This document shows positions 7,922 through 14,589 of a stretch of 16,018 bases of DNA, one piece after another. Origin of the DNA: an uncultured Clostridia bacterium (GTDB lineage: Bacteria; Bacillota; Clostridia; Oscillospirales; UBA644); NCBI GenBank assembly GCA_904502105.1, contig CAJGDF010000010.1, positions 1-16,018 of the forward strand, read 5' to 3'. The translations under genes and the position numbers were made by a program. Within the stretch, counting starts at the first letter, position 1. The number at the start of each line of letters is the position of its first letter. The notes beneath the pieces were generated by a model, which was given only the letters and a program-made list of their open reading frames with translations, searched no databases and was not told where the DNA came from.

Positions 7922-8803
7922 TCACTCAATATTCTGGATCTGTTCTCTGATCTGTTCGATAATGGATTTAAGCTCGAGAACGATCTTTGTAACTTCCATA
8001 TCACCTATCTTCGATGAAATGGTGTTGACCTCTCTGTTCATTTCCTGAATAGAATTGTCAATATACTTACCGATAGGCTTTTCAGCCATGAGATTCTCTT
8101 CAAGAGAAACTATATGAGAGCCGAGGCGAACGACCTCTTCATCGATAGCTGTTTTATCTGCCATTATTGCAACCTCGGTAAGCAGACGCTGTTCGTCTAT
8201 CTCTGTGTTTCCGAGAAGCTTTTCAATACGTTTTCTTAAACGTGCGCTGTATTCTTCTGTAAGAGCAGGAACTCTTGAATCAATTATTGCAACACGCTCT
8301 TTTATCATAGCGCATTTCTGTGAGATATCTTCACAAAGACGCTTGCCCTCAGCCTCACGCTGGCGGATAAGAGAATCAACAGCTTCTTCAACAACGGGCT
8401 TTACGGTGTTCCAAAGCTCAGCGGCATCGTTTTCTGTCTGTGTAAGAGTTACAACATCGGGAAGACGAAGAACTGTGTTTACCGAAACATCGTTATGAAG
8501 TCCGAATTCTTCTGCTACAGAAGAAAGCTCGTCAATATAGTTTTTAAGAAGCTGACGGTTAACTGTAACTGTTTTATCGCTTTCAACAGCGGAAAAATCA
8601 AGATTTAAAGTAAGATCGAACTTACCTCGTGCAACTCTTGTTGAAAGATATGAACGGATACTGTCTTCGAGCTGCATATATGCGCGAGGGATGCGCGCGT
8701 TCAATTCAAAATAACGGTGGTTTACCGATTTTATCTCAACGGTTACGGAAGCGCCTTCGATACATGCCGATGCCCTGCCGAAACCTGTCATGCTTTTAAC
8801 CAA
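7922..8803 (-). CDS. YicC/YloC-family endoribonuclease
   Basis: A 293-residue protein of the YicC family; E. coli YicC and B. subtilis YloC are reported as endoribonucleases (family knowledge). The N-terminus reads [11 protein letters not shown] and continues with [18 protein letters not shown], both hallmarks. The C-terminal DUF1732 part ends with [10 protein letters not shown] and REQIQNIE, also typical. The TTG start at 8803 is preferred over the internal ATG at 8791: AGGAGGG lies about 7 nt upstream of TTG and about 19 nt from the ATG, and family members carry a few residues before the conserved SMT. It is the first gene of the long minus-strand operon, with the promoter at 8895-8923 giving a leader of roughly 85 nt. 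Confidence 0.95.
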   Translation of the reverse strand: MVKSMTGFGRASACIEGASVTVEIKSVNHRYFELNARIPRAYMQLEDSIRSYLSTRVARGKFDLTLNLDFSAVESDKTVTVNRQLLKNYIDELSSVAEEFGLHNDVSVNTVLRLPDVVTLTQTENDAAELWNTVKPVVEEAVDSLIRQREAEGKRLCEDISQKCAMIKERVAIIDSRVPALTEEYSARLRKRIEKLLGNTEIDEQRLLTEVAIMADKTAIDEEVVRLGSHIVSLEENLMAEKPIGKYIDNSIQEMNREVNTISSKIGDMEVTKIVLELKSIIEQIREQIQNIE

Positions 8804-8894
8804 ATCTGTTCCCTCCTGGTTTATTATTATATATTTTTACGGTAAAGATATGTCTTTTAATCTGCATACTTACAGAGATAATGTTTCATTATAT

Positions 8895-8923
8895 ATTCTA
8901 CCCCTTTTTATATGCTTTGTCAA
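8895..8923 (-). promoter_or_regulatory. Sigma-A type promoter of the yicC-...-prkC operon
   Basis: On the minus strand TTGACA (8923-8918), a 17-bp spacer, then TAGAAT (8900-8895). The -35 is perfect, the -10 differs by one base and spacing is optimal. It lies about 92 bp before the yicC start and is the only strong promoter I find for the ten genes downstream. Confidence 0.85.
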
Positions 8924-8995
8924 GTTTTTCGGGATAATTATTACCGAAAAATACACATGTTCACTTTTTTGACACAAATATACGTGAAATTTTTC

Positions 8996-9024
8996 TTGAC
9001 CAACCCAAAATTTGAAAGTATAAT
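8996..9024 (+). promoter_or_regulatory. Sigma-A type promoter of the zinc-ribbon membrane protein gene
   Basis: TTGACC (8996-9001), a 17-bp spacer, and a perfect TATAAT (9019-9024). The expected transcript start near 9031 leaves a leader of about 80 nt before the ATG at 9110. Confidence 0.87.
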
Positions 9025-9109
9025 GTATTGTAAATATGAATACTATTAATACAAAGCAGTGCCCAAAACAGCAATTACGGTCATTGAATAAAAGAAAGGT
9101 GATTTTTAT

Positions 9110-9832
9110 ATGATATGCGTTAAATGCGGCAAAGATGTTGAAGACGGATCAAAATTCTGTCCTTTTTGCGGACATACTTTTTCGGGAAGAATTATAGCGG
9201 CACGGATATTAAAAGCAATAGCAGCTTCGATCTTTTTTCTGATCTTTATGGCAATAGTTTTTATGTTCGGTAATTATTTCGGTAAAACAGAGGTTGGAAA
9301 ACAAGTTGATACACCGGATATAGTTGCGGTAATATCCGAAAAAATAAAAGATATAACTTATATTCCGGTCGATCTTGCATTTACTCAGGATGAGCTTAAT
9401 GCAATGATAAAAAAGAATGCTAAAAACTTTCAACCTTTAAAGGATATGAAGCTCACATTTCCATCGGAAGGTGGAGTTACATTATCGGCAGTTATAGCAA
9501 AAGAAGACATATCGAAAGTATTTGGCAGCAATATTCCGGACGTTCTTTTGATGTTTTTACCTAATGAGGTTACCGTATTTGTGCAGGCTGATCCGTCCGT
9601 TGAAAACGGAAAGCTGAAAACGGGAATCAGATCGATAACCGTAGGCGGCATAACCCTCGGAACGGAAACACTTTCACACTTCGGGGCAGACGAACTTGTT
9701 TCGGATATCGTTTTCTCGGCAATAAGCTCAGAATACGGACAAAAGGTTGAAATAACAAAACTTTCCGTCGGACAGTCAAAAAACGGAGAACCCGTTCTGA
9801 ACATCGGAATAAATTTTTATATTGCGAAATAA
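9110..9832 (+). CDS. Zinc-ribbon membrane protein of unknown function
   Basis: A 240-residue protein I cannot assign to a named family. Residues 1-24 form a short zinc ribbon with CxxC pairs at C3/C6 and C17/C20, in the CGK...FCPFCG style of the widespread zinc_ribbon_2-type heads. One transmembrane helix follows at about 33-54, and the remaining roughly 185 residues have no cysteine, no recognised motif and a beta-rich look. By the inside-positive pattern the ribbon would be cytoplasmic and the long domain outside. ATG at 9110 has AAGGTGA about 7 nt upstream. It is monocistronic, with its own promoter and a strong terminator, and is the only plus-strand gene in the window. It could be an envelope sensor or structural protein; nothing here shows which. 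Confidence 0.88.
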   Translation: MICVKCGKDVEDGSKFCPFCGHTFSGRIIAARILKAIAASIFFLIFMAIVFMFGNYFGKTEVGKQVDTPDIVAVISEKIKDITYIPVDLAFTQDELNAMIKKNAKNFQPLKDMKLTFPSEGGVTLSAVIAKEDISKVFGSNIPDVLLMFLPNEVTVFVQADPSVENGKLKTGIRSITVGGITLGTETLSHFGADELVSDIVFSAISSEYGQKVEITKLSVGQSKNGEPVLNIGINFYIAK

Positions 9833-9835
9833 AAA

Positions 9836-9873
9836 AACAGCGTGGTACCATATAAAAAGAGTATCACGCTGTT
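9836..9873. terminator. Bidirectional rho-independent terminator
   Basis: A 13-bp stem (9836-9848 with 9861-9873, one G-U pair) closes a 12-nt loop. It is followed by TTTATTTTAT-type sequence on the plus strand and by a run of seven A (U-tract in the minus transcript) at 9831-9837. It sits exactly between the converging zinc-ribbon gene and the Xre regulator and should stop both transcripts. Confidence 0.92.
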
Positions 9874-9878
9874 TTATT

Positions 9879-10340
9879 TTATCGTTTATTCCGAAAAAAG
9901 ATACTGTTAATCAGGTCAGCCGAAACGGAACTGATAGCACAGGCAAATGCCCCGATAACAAAAACTATCCATCCCGGATGCCAATGATTGCCTAAAAAAC
10001 CCAGGAGCAGAAAAATAAGAGTGCATAATATCATTATTATCGAACAAACCGAGCCATTTAAATAATACCAATCGAGAGTTGTTCCCACCGTGTTTTCAGT
10101 ATTGTTTTCCGGATCATCTTTTTGTTCAGAAATATTATTTTCGGCATCACCTCTGACGAGGATATCCATTGAGCAGTCAAACATATCACATAATTTTATA
10201 ATAGTTTCGACATCAGGAAAAACAGAATCTGTCTCCCAACGGGACACGGTCTGTCTTGTGACATAAAGCTTATCCGCCAATTCTTCCTGAGTGATATTCA
10301 AGTGTTTTCTGTAGTAACTTAAATTTTTGCCAAAGCTCAT
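9879..10340 (-). CDS. Membrane-anchored Xre-type transcriptional regulator
   Basis: A 153-residue protein with an N-terminal HTH_3/Xre domain (about 3-62). The helix-turn-helix is ITQEELADKLYVTRQTVSRW at about 16-35, and the segment CDMFDCSMDILVRGD ends the domain as in many Clostridia regulators. An acidic, Asn-rich linker (65-90) leads to two hydrophobic helices at about 96-117 and 124-146 and a basic tail. It is therefore probably a membrane-tethered DNA-binding protein. The start is ATG at 10340: AGGAGG lies 6 nt upstream. An in-frame ATG at 10364 lies upstream of the transcript start predicted from the promoter at 10366-10394, so it is excluded. Its target is unknown; the nested repeat at 10414-10464 is a candidate site for it. 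Confidence 0.9.
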   Translation of the reverse strand: MSFGKNLSYYRKHLNITQEELADKLYVTRQTVSRWETDSVFPDVETIIKLCDMFDCSMDILVRGDAENNISEQKDDPENNTENTVGTTLDWYYLNGSVCSIIMILCTLIFLLLGFLGNHWHPGWIVFVIGAFACAISSVSADLINSIFFRNKR

Positions 10341-10365
10341 ATACGACCTCCTGTTGTATAACAAG

Positions 10366-10394
10366 ATTATAGCTCAGAACGAAGAAAAAGTCAA
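10366..10394 (-). promoter_or_regulatory. Sigma-A type promoter of the Xre regulator gene
   Basis: On the minus strand TTGACT (10394-10389), a 17-bp spacer, TATAAT (10371-10366). The expected start near 10359 gives a leader of only about 20 nt carrying the AGGAGG site, which fixes the coding start at 10340. Confidence 0.87.
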
Positions 10395-10413
10395 GCAATT
10401 GCCCCCGGATAAG

Positions 10414-10464
10414 TGCAACATTCAATATTACATTGAATGATTTCATGCCGCATTTGATGTTGCA
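10414..10464. repeat. Nested inverted repeats upstream of the Xre promoter (candidate operator)
   Basis: Two perfect inverted repeats share one 51-bp stretch. The inner one is CATTCAAT (10419-10426) and ATTGAATG (10432-10439) around a 5-bp spacer. The outer one is TGCAACAT (10414-10421) and ATGTTGCA (10457-10464). The outer right arm also runs into a CATCAAAT sequence on the minus strand that resembles the inner half-site. It lies 20-70 bp upstream of the -35 of the Xre gene and downstream of the permease terminator, so it is not explained by either coding region or by termination. Confidence 0.6.
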
Positions 10465-10480
10465 TACTAAATAAAACAGG

Positions 10481-10512
10481 AAAATATCCACAATTTTCAC
10501 CGTGGATATTTT
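10481..10512. terminator. Rho-independent terminator after the ABC operon
   Basis: An 11-bp perfect stem (10481-10491 with 10502-10512, sequence AAAATATCCAC and its complement) around a 10-nt loop, just past the permease stop. The U-tract is good on the plus strand and interrupted (TTTTCCTGTTTT) on the minus strand, so minus-strand efficiency may be moderate. Confidence 0.75.
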
Positions 10513-10516
10513 TCTT

Positions 10517-11146
10517 TTAATATATTTCTCTTTTTTTGTAAAACACAACAGACAAATACCATGAGAGTGCATACATCATAATTCCAACAACACAAAGGAT
10601 AGGCAATACACCGTTCATACCTATATCCACAGACATTTTTTCAGACATGATAGAAGATGACACAACACTGCCCGCACACACAGCACCGATCATGATATAA
10701 TATGCCATTCTTCCTTTTTCAACACCTAACTTAAATAAGAAAGGAAGACTTACCGACGCAGACACCAATGCTAAAATAAGCATAAGCATCATAAGAATAA
10801 GATATTCGCCGAGCTGAAAACCTCCGTTGAAAATCATTTTAACAGCTTGCGAAATACCTGTAAAACATAGTACCGCGCCCTGAACAAAAAGACCTATGAG
10901 ATATTTTGAGCTTACTGTCTGAGCTCTCGTGAATGGCATTGTTTCGCCATACTGCAGCCATTTGCTCTTTTCATCATAAGCTAAAAGATTTACGGGTATC
11001 ATTCCGCAAAGCAAACAAGGATAGAAAATAAAAAACAAATTTTCACTGCTGAAAAAAGAGACAACAATAAAAATAACTGTTATAAACAAATATGACCTGC
11101 AGTATTTTGCCATCATATAGAAATCTTTCAAAAGAAGTCCTTTCAT
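10517..11146 (-). CDS. ABC-2 type transporter permease (ABC2_membrane_5-like)
   Basis: The membrane subunit of an exporter-type ABC system. The 209-residue protein has about six hydrophobic helices, at roughly 17-32, 38-56, 81-102, 113-137, 146-165 and 178-202. It opens with MKGLLLKDFY and has the cytoplasmic YDEKSKWLQYGETMPFTR stretch (57-74), both typical of the small ABC-2 permeases found with YtrA-type GntR regulators. ATG at 11146 touches the ATPase stop (TAGATG), with AGGAGG 8 nt upstream inside the ATPase gene. Relatives are linked to antimicrobial-peptide or cell-envelope stress, and the staphylococcal Pmt system has a similar layout (family knowledge). The substrate here is unknown. 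Confidence 0.88.
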   Translation of the reverse strand: MKGLLLKDFYMMAKYCRSYLFITVIFIVVSFFSSENLFFIFYPCLLCGMIPVNLLAYDEKSKWLQYGETMPFTRAQTVSSKYLIGLFVQGAVLCFTGISQAVKMIFNGGFQLGEYLILMMLMLILALVSASVSLPFLFKLGVEKGRMAYYIMIGAVCAGSVVSSSIMSEKMSVDIGMNGVLPILCVVGIMMYALSWYLSVVFYKKREIY

Positions 11147-11989
11147 CTATCTTGCCTCCTTTACCATGAATACAAAAAGCTCTTCTATGCTTATCGGGCT
11201 GAACTTAAACGTATCGGGGATATCTTTTCTCAAAAGCATAAGTTCAACACCGTACGGAGTTTCTTTTTTGTGCTTTAACAGATTTTTGTCGAATTCCGAA
11301 AGCTGTTCCGCCGTACAGTGAACTATACCGTATTCGGAAAGCAATCTGTCTTTTTCTTCACAGAGAAGAAGTTTTCCTTTGTGCAGAAAAGCAATATAAT
11401 CGCAAAGCTTTTCAAGATCGCTTACTATATGCGAGGAGATGAGAATTGAATGATCTTCGTCTCTTGTAAAATCATAAAACATCTCAACGACCTCATCACG
11501 GACAACAGGATCAAGCCCGCTTGTTGGTTCATCAAGAAGCAAAAGCTTTGCATTGTGAGACATTGCAACAGCGATACCGAGCTTCATTTTCATGCCTCTT
11601 GAAAATTCTTTAAACTGCTTGTTATCAGGAAGAGAAAGTTTTTTTAAAAGGCGGGAATATTCGTTGCTGTCCCAATTTTTGAACGTGTGCTTCATGATCT
11701 TTCCGACCTGCTTTGCGGTAAGACATTCGGGAATCCCTATTTCATCGGTAACAACACCTATATCTTCTTTTAAAAGTCTGATATTTTTCTCATTGTCTTT
11801 TCCGAGAACAGTTACAGAACCGCTGTCTTTTCGGATCATATCAAGGATAAGTCTTATTGTTGTACTTTTTCCGGCTCCGTTTTCGCCTATAAGCCCCATT
11901 ATGCAGCCGCAGGGCAATGTTAAATTCAAGTTTTCAAGGCTGAAACCGGAGAAAGACTTATTCAGATCTTTTATTTCAAGTGCGTTCAT
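11147..11989 (-). CDS. ABC transporter ATP-binding protein
   Basis: Energises the permease encoded immediately downstream. The 280-residue ATPase has Walker A GENGAGKST (35-43), Q-loop region near 80, a variant signature FSRGMKMK (129-136) in place of LSGGQ, Walker B LLLLDEPTSGLD (149-160) and the switch histidine H187 in SSHI. The SRGM-type signature is usual in the BcrA/YtrB class of drug and peptide exporters. A C-terminal extension (about 215-280) is typical of that class. The ATG overlaps the GntR stop (ATGA), with GGAGGG 6 nt upstream. Confidence 0.94.
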   Translation of the reverse strand: MNALEIKDLNKSFSGFSLENLNLTLPCGCIMGLIGENGAGKSTTIRLILDMIRKDSGSVTVLGKDNEKNIRLLKEDIGVVTDEIGIPECLTAKQVGKIMKHTFKNWDSNEYSRLLKKLSLPDNKQFKEFSRGMKMKLGIAVAMSHNAKLLLLDEPTSGLDPVVRDEVVEMFYDFTRDEDHSILISSHIVSDLEKLCDYIAFLHKGKLLLCEEKDRLLSEYGIVHCTAEQLSEFDKNLLKHKKETPYGVELMLLRKDIPDTFKFSPISIEELFVFMVKEAR

Positions 11990-12363
11990 TCATTTCCCTC
12001 CATACAAAACATGACCATATCGATAATATCCTGCTTTGTTAAATTGCACGAAGATGCAAGCTTTGCGATGGAATCGATATGATCTTCTATCTTTTTCAAA
12101 TTTTCCTCACGCAAAAGCTCTGTATTTTTAGGAGCAACGTAACAGCCCTTTGACGGAAGAGTATATATAAACCCATCTTTTTCAAGCTCCTCGTATGCTC
12201 GTTTCGTTGTTATGAAGCTGATACGAAGATCTTTCGCAAGCCCACGAATAGACGGAAGCATCTCGTTTTCTTTTAATTCACCGCTTATTATCTGATTTTT
12301 TATCTGAAAATATATCTGGTTATATATCGGTTCGCCGCTTTTATTATCGATCAAAACAGTCAT
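11986..12363 (-). CDS. GntR-family transcriptional regulator, YtrA subfamily
   Basis: A 125-residue repressor-type protein with an N-terminal winged helix. EPIYNQIYFQIKNQIISGEL (11-30) is the typical first helix, LPSIRGLAKDLRISFITTKR (36-55) the recognition region, and KDGFIYTLPSKGCYV the wing. The C-terminal part is a short helical tail of about 45 residues, as in the YtrA subfamily, too short for a large effector domain. It is the first gene of the regulator-ATPase-permease operon and overlaps the ATPase by 4 bp. The perfect inverted repeat over its own promoter (12379-12407) suggests it represses this operon until an inducer, often a membrane-active compound, relieves it; the inducer is inference. 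Confidence 0.93.
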   Translation of the reverse strand: MTVLIDNKSGEPIYNQIYFQIKNQIISGELKENEMLPSIRGLAKDLRISFITTKRAYEELEKDGFIYTLPSKGCYVAPKNTELLREENLKKIEDHIDSIAKLASSCNLTKQDIIDMVMFCMEGNE

Positions 12364-12378
12364 TCCATCACCCCGTCA

Positions 12379-12407
12379 AAACTGTATATATTTATTATAT
12401 ACAGTTT
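12379..12407. promoter_or_regulatory. Probable GntR operator, perfect inverted repeat
   Basis: AAACTGTATATA (12379-12390) and TATATACAGTTT (12396-12407) are perfect reverse complements with a 5-bp spacer. The repeat covers the entire -10 element (12394-12399) and flanks it on both sides, so bound protein would block RNA polymerase. It is 16 bp upstream of the GntR start codon. Binding by the adjacent YtrA-type protein is inferred from position and symmetry. Confidence 0.82.
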
Positions 12408-12422
12408 ATACGGATTTGTCAA
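12394..12422 (-). promoter_or_regulatory. Sigma-A type promoter of the GntR-ABC operon
   Basis: On the minus strand a perfect TTGACA (12422-12417), a 17-bp spacer and a perfect TATAAT (12399-12394). This full consensus, strong when free, is overlapped by the inverted repeat at 12379-12407, as expected of a tightly repressed operon. Confidence 0.9.
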
Positions 12423-12454
12423 GAGGTTTTTGTAAATTTATTGTTTTAACAAAA

Positions 12455-12487
12455 AAAGAGATAAGGAATATAAGTCCTTATCTCTTT
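12455..12487 (-). terminator. Rho-independent terminator of the MFS-MBL transcript
   Basis: A 13-bp perfect stem (12455-12467 with 12475-12487) with a 7-nt loop, followed on the minus strand by a run of seven T (A at 12451-12457). It starts 5 bp past the hydrolase stop and insulates the GntR promoter from upstream transcription. Confidence 0.93.
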
Positions 12488-12491
12488 GTCC

Positions 12492-13214
12492 TTAAAGATT
12501 TATCTCAAAGCCGTCGGTAGTAAGCTCTGCCGGGATAGGCGAAATATCATTTTTAAGATTCCGGAACTGTTCAACGTTGATACGTCCGAGGTAGTTGCCG
12601 TAGTGGTTGATGTAAACCGATTTAAAGCGTCTTTCCTTAACTATATTCGTATATTCTTTAACATCGAAGTGCGCCGCTTCGAGAAGAGCGGCATCGATAT
12701 CATAAACATCGGGAAAGTCAATCGAAGGATGCCTGAGATCACCTGAGCAAAGAATACGCTTGCCCTCAGCTTCGAGAAGAAACGCATGTGCGTTTTGACA
12801 ATGCTGCGTTGGGATAGCGGTAACCTTCAGTACACCGTCATCGTAGATAACGCCATCACCGACAGTACAAAGTTTCGTTTCAGGACGAATCTGCATCTCA
12901 AACGTATCAAAATAAAACTTTATAAGATCTATACACTTTTCATTCGGAACGTAAACTTCCGGATTTACTTTCGTATAAAACCATCCGAGAAGACCGAGAA
13001 AAGGAAACAGCCCGTCTATATGATCGGAATGAGGATGAGTAATAAACAATGCCTTTACGCTTTCAAACGGAATTCTTCTGTTTGAAAGTTCCACGTTAAT
13101 ATCACAGCCCGCATCAACAAAATAGCGGTTTTCACCGACCTCTATAAGGATAGATGTACATTTTTTGTGAGCCTCGGGGACGCCATGACCTGAACCTAAA
13201 ACCGTAATTCTCAC
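12492..13214 (-). CDS. Metallo-beta-lactamase-fold hydrolase
   Basis: A 240-residue hydrolase of the MBL superfamily, likely binding two metals. Seen: THPHSDHIDG with H60, H62, D64 and H65, then H138 (TQHC), D159 (CSGD) and H204 (INHYG), which together give a full ligand set. The opening LGSGHGVPEAHKKCTS resembles the RNase Z/PhnP-like Lactamase_B_2 branch, but I cannot decide the substrate. The start is GTG at 13214 with AGGAG 7 nt upstream; an in-frame ATG at 13250 has no ribosome site and would add 12 unlikely residues. It follows the MFS gene by 39 bp without a visible promoter, so the two are probably co-transcribed and end at the terminator at 12455-12487. Confidence 0.9.
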   Translation of the reverse strand: MRITVLGSGHGVPEAHKKCTSILIEVGENRYFVDAGCDINVELSNRRIPFESVKALFITHPHSDHIDGLFPFLGLLGWFYTKVNPEVYVPNEKCIDLIKFYFDTFEMQIRPETKLCTVGDGVIYDDGVLKVTAIPTQHCQNAHAFLLEAEGKRILCSGDLRHPSIDFPDVYDIDAALLEAAHFDVKEYTNIVKERRFKSVYINHYGNYLGRINVEQFRNLKNDISPIPAELTTDGFEINL

Positions 13215-13253
13215 AATAAAACTCCTTTCGTATGATGAATATATCAACACATA

Positions 13254-14516
13254 TTATATTTTGTTTTTAACAAATACTTTTTTCTTGAAATATCTGCCCA
13301 TAAATACAAGCAAAACAACGCCTATCATCGGGAAGATCGCAGCGGTAAGCATACCGACCTTCATACCGATCTGTTCGCTTGTAAGAGACAACGTCTGCCC
13401 CAAAGATACTGCCCAAGCCGATTCGGAAACCGTATCGACTACCGCTCCGAGCATCTGCGGAGCAATCGATGCGCCAAAGTCACCGCCTGCCGCAAGAAGA
13501 GCATAAGCTGTAACACCCGGATTTTTTATGACTTCTTCCATAAAGATCAATGTGCCCGGCCAGAGCATAGAGGTACAGATACCTGTCAAAACACAAGAAA
13601 CCGCAGCCATTATGGGACTGGGGGCAAGACCTGCAACAAGATAGCATACAACCGCACCTATCATACCAAAGAAAAGGACGGAATAGATATTTTTACCGTA
13701 CTTACCGTAAAGGGTTCTGACAAGGCCCAAAAGAATACCGAAAAGAGCAATACCCGCAACGTCACACAGTGATTTCGGGATACCCAAAGCATTTTCCATA
13801 AAGCTGGATATCCAGTTAGTCATGGAGTTTTCTGCGGCGCTTCCGAAGAAAATACAGAAGAAACAAAGGATTATTGCAAAATTCTTCTTTTTTACTTTAT
13901 CAGAAGAATTTTCATGCGTAAGATTCATTTCGGGCATAGGTGCAATGCTGAAAAGAATAAAAGCAACAACGGGGGCAAGAGCCCAGAATACTGTGAGATA
14001 CATCCAGTTTTCAGTGCCGAAAAAAGTAAGGAAAAGAGTACTTATAACAACTACCGTAACAACGCCCCATGCATAAAGAGAATGAAGCATACTCATATCG
14101 CGGCCGGGATCATCCGAAGGGATAGCGGCAACAGTCGGGCTGAGAAGACATTCGCAAAGACCTGCAGCAACCGAGAAAACAACTGTACCGACAGCAAAAC
14201 CGAGGTATGCCAGTTCAGGGAAGAACGTTGGAACAAGTGCATAGATAAGCAGTCCAAGGCACGTTATAAGCGGCATTATCTGAACGGTTCTTTTGACGTT
14301 AAAATATTTTGTAAAGAACGTAAAGATCAAGTCAACACCAAGCTGTGTGCAGAAATTTATCAGAACGAGAGTTCCGAGCAACGTAAATGAAATTCCATAC
14401 ATCTCGCGAAATGTTAAAAAGAGAATGGGAGGAAGAACAAAAACAGACGACATTGAAAGGTACGAATAATAGCAAGCTTTCTTTGTGAGATTAAAATCAT
14501 TACTTGTCTTAAACAT
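13254..14516 (-). CDS. Major facilitator superfamily transporter, sugar-permease-like
   Basis: A 420-residue polytopic protein with about twelve hydrophobic segments in two halves and a charged central loop (MPEMNLTHENSSDKVKKK). The motif MSMLHSLYAWGVV (H145, Y148, G151) and the GLCECLLSP stretch resemble the FucP/FHS branch of MFS, which imports sugars by proton symport; this is a weak family guess. ATG at 14516 is chosen because the hydrophobic protein begins soon after and the 23 extra residues from an ATG at 14585 are basic and unlike an MFS N-terminus. Neither start has a clear Shine-Dalgarno, which is unusual here. The upstream leader holds a palindrome, GTAAAC repeats and a possible short ORF. 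DUF624 and Gfo/Idh neighbours fit a carbohydrate role. Confidence 0.88.
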   Translation of the reverse strand: MFKTSNDFNLTKKACYYSYLSMSSVFVLPPILFLTFREMYGISFTLLGTLVLINFCTQLGVDLIFTFFTKYFNVKRTVQIMPLITCLGLLIYALVPTFFPELAYLGFAVGTVVFSVAAGLCECLLSPTVAAIPSDDPGRDMSMLHSLYAWGVVTVVVISTLFLTFFGTENWMYLTVFWALAPVVAFILFSIAPMPEMNLTHENSSDKVKKKNFAIILCFFCIFFGSAAENSMTNWISSFMENALGIPKSLCDVAGIALFGILLGLVRTLYGKYGKNIYSVLFFGMIGAVVCYLVAGLAPSPIMAAVSCVLTGICTSMLWPGTLIFMEEVIKNPGVTAYALLAAGGDFGASIAPQMLGAVVDTVSESAWAVSLGQTLSLTSEQIGMKVGMLTAAIFPMIGVVLLVFMGRYFKKKVFVKNKI

Positions 14517-14573
14517 AATAATATACCACGGCTTTCGTTTACAAAAGTTTACTTTCTTTTGGAATTTAGGGCT

Positions 14574-14589
14574 GGTTTTGCACAAAACC
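14574..14589. repeat. Short palindrome upstream of the MFS gene
   Basis: GGTTTTG and CAAAACC face each other across 2 bp, giving a 16-bp near-perfect dyad 58 bp before the MFS start. Two GTAAAC copies 10 bp apart (minus strand, 14537-14552) lie between the dyad and the gene. It could be a regulator site, but the promoter itself is not clear. Confidence 0.4.

Larger units (their letters stand above)
8804..9109. other. Divergent intergenic region (306 bp)
   Basis: AT-rich spacer between the yicC operon (leftward) and the zinc-ribbon gene (rightward). It holds one near-consensus sigma-A promoter in each direction, with start points running away from each other, so the two units are not read through into one another. 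Apart from those promoters and the two ribosome binding sites I see only short AT-rich imperfect repeats, such as TTCGG/CCGAA around 8927-8947. No small RNA, riboswitch fold or ORF is evident. Confidence 0.8.

Noticed and set aside
7915..8004. N-terminal extension of RemA from an ATG at 8004
   Set aside because: The added 30 residues lie wholly within the yicC end in another frame, and family conservation starts at the ATG at 7914.
8927..8947. TTCGG/CCGAA inverted repeat in the divergent region
   Set aside because: Only 5-bp arms with an 11-bp loop; easily chance in AT-rich sequence.
8969..8974. TTGACA on the plus strand as a second promoter for the zinc-ribbon gene
   Set aside because: No -10 element at 16-18 bp; the TTGACC-TATAAT pair downstream is far better.
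10341..10364. Longer form of the Xre regulator starting at 10364
   Set aside because: This ATG lies upstream of the transcript start predicted from the promoter at 10366-10394, and AGGAGG points to the ATG at 10340.
13215..13250. Longer form of the MBL hydrolase starting at 13250
   Set aside because: The AGGAG site lies inside this extension and is correctly spaced for the GTG at 13214.
14517..14585. Longer form of the MFS transporter starting at 14585
   Set aside because: The 23 extra residues are basic and Cys-containing and precede a normal MFS start; no ribosome site is present. Not excluded outright, since the ATG at 14516 also lacks one.
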